From Winogradskyella wichelsiae (GTDB lineage: Bacteria > Bacteroidota > Bacteroidia > Flavobacteriales > Flavobacteriaceae), in NCBI RefSeq assembly GCF_013403925.1, contig NZ_JABFDJ010000005.1, forward strand, positions 62,001-126,000: a stretch of 64,000 nt of DNA, written 5' to 3'. Positions 63,956 to 64,000 of this stretch are shown here, in pieces; position 1 is the first letter of the stretch, and every line of letters begins with the position of its first letter. The notes beneath the pieces are model-generated. The model searched no databases, was not told where the DNA came from, and saw only the letters and a list, made by a program, of their open reading frames with translations. The position numbers and the translations under genes are program-made.

Positions 63956-64000
63956 ATGTCTACTACTATTATTCTTGCTGATGATCACCCCTTATTATTA
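63956..64000 (+). CDS. Response regulator receiver domain, first 15 codons (cut by the window end)
   Basis: ATG 3 bp after the kinase stop codon. The visible residues, MSTTIILADDHPLLL, are the receiver opening with the acidic DD pair and HPLL typical of NarL/FixJ (LuxR-type) regulators. It is the cognate partner of the HisKA_3 kinase. Everything beyond residue 15, including the phospho-acceptor Asp and the HTH, lies outside the window. Confidence 0.85.
   Translation, partial: MSTTIILADDHPLLL

Noticed and set aside
1..64000. tRNA, rRNA, CRISPR, prophage or insertion sequence
   Set aside because: Looked for on both strands in the gaps between genes; no cloverleaf, repeat-spacer array, transposase or integrase was seen.

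Overview
The window is AT-rich DNA from a member of the Bacteroidota, very probably a marine or aquatic Flavobacteriaceae. Support comes from three signs. Many genes are preceded by the Bacteroidota -7 element TAnnTTTG rather than a sigma-70 -10 box. Secreted proteins carry C-terminal type IX secretion (T9SS) sorting domains. Several families are typical of the group: DUF4252, DUF4199, DUF6090, YHYH, CusA fused to TolC, type B L31 and a CarB without its regulatory domain. The genus cannot be fixed from this sequence. No rRNA, tRNA, CRISPR array, prophage or complete insertion sequence was seen.

Layout. 1-5520: metal-efflux RND pump (CusA-TolC fusion, truncated at the left edge) and its adaptor. 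5977-11201: small membrane proteins, an RluA-type pseudouridine synthase with a start-codon problem, a glycosyltransferase, a haem-binding protein, a HEAT-like protein and purB. 11250-13421: ECF sigma, anti-sigma-like protein and two DUF4252 proteins. 13607-19709: S41 peptidase, then a candidate vitamin B12 locus (BtuG-like beta-propeller, divergent BtuF/BtuC/BtuD-like ABC transporter). 19802-23536: rmuC, a SatD/DUF3307/thioesterase operon behind an operator-like promoter, and a very small T9SS protein. 23611-26725: carB and rpmH. 26895-34703: TPR protein, an NhaC-family transporter behind a SAM-type riboswitch (likely the methionine carrier MetT), cardiolipin synthase, lytic transglycosylase and mtaB. 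34749-44192: solute-binding lipoprotein, PD40 protein, GlmU-like protein, L31, GT2, phosphohexomutase and an MsbA-like exporter. 44500-46108: a second ECF sigma operon. 46156-53461: a minus-strand cluster headed by a third ECF sigma factor. 53684-64000: RsmB-type methyltransferase, two secreted endonuclease I proteins, purL, and a TPR histidine kinase followed by the first codons of its response regulator.

The most interesting region is 46156-53461. Four separate transcription units there (anti-sigma-like/Spy-like pair, two EF-hand proteins, and a YHYH/MORN/SCO operon) are each preceded by the same bipartite motif CAAGTT-N16-TCTAAA, with identical 16-bp spacing every time. This has the architecture of an ECF promoter, so the cluster reads as a self-contained ECF regulon for exported, probably metal-related proteins. 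The second highlight is a compact SAM-I-clan riboswitch (P1, short P2, P3, no P4, small hairpin 3' of P1) upstream of the NhaC-like gene.
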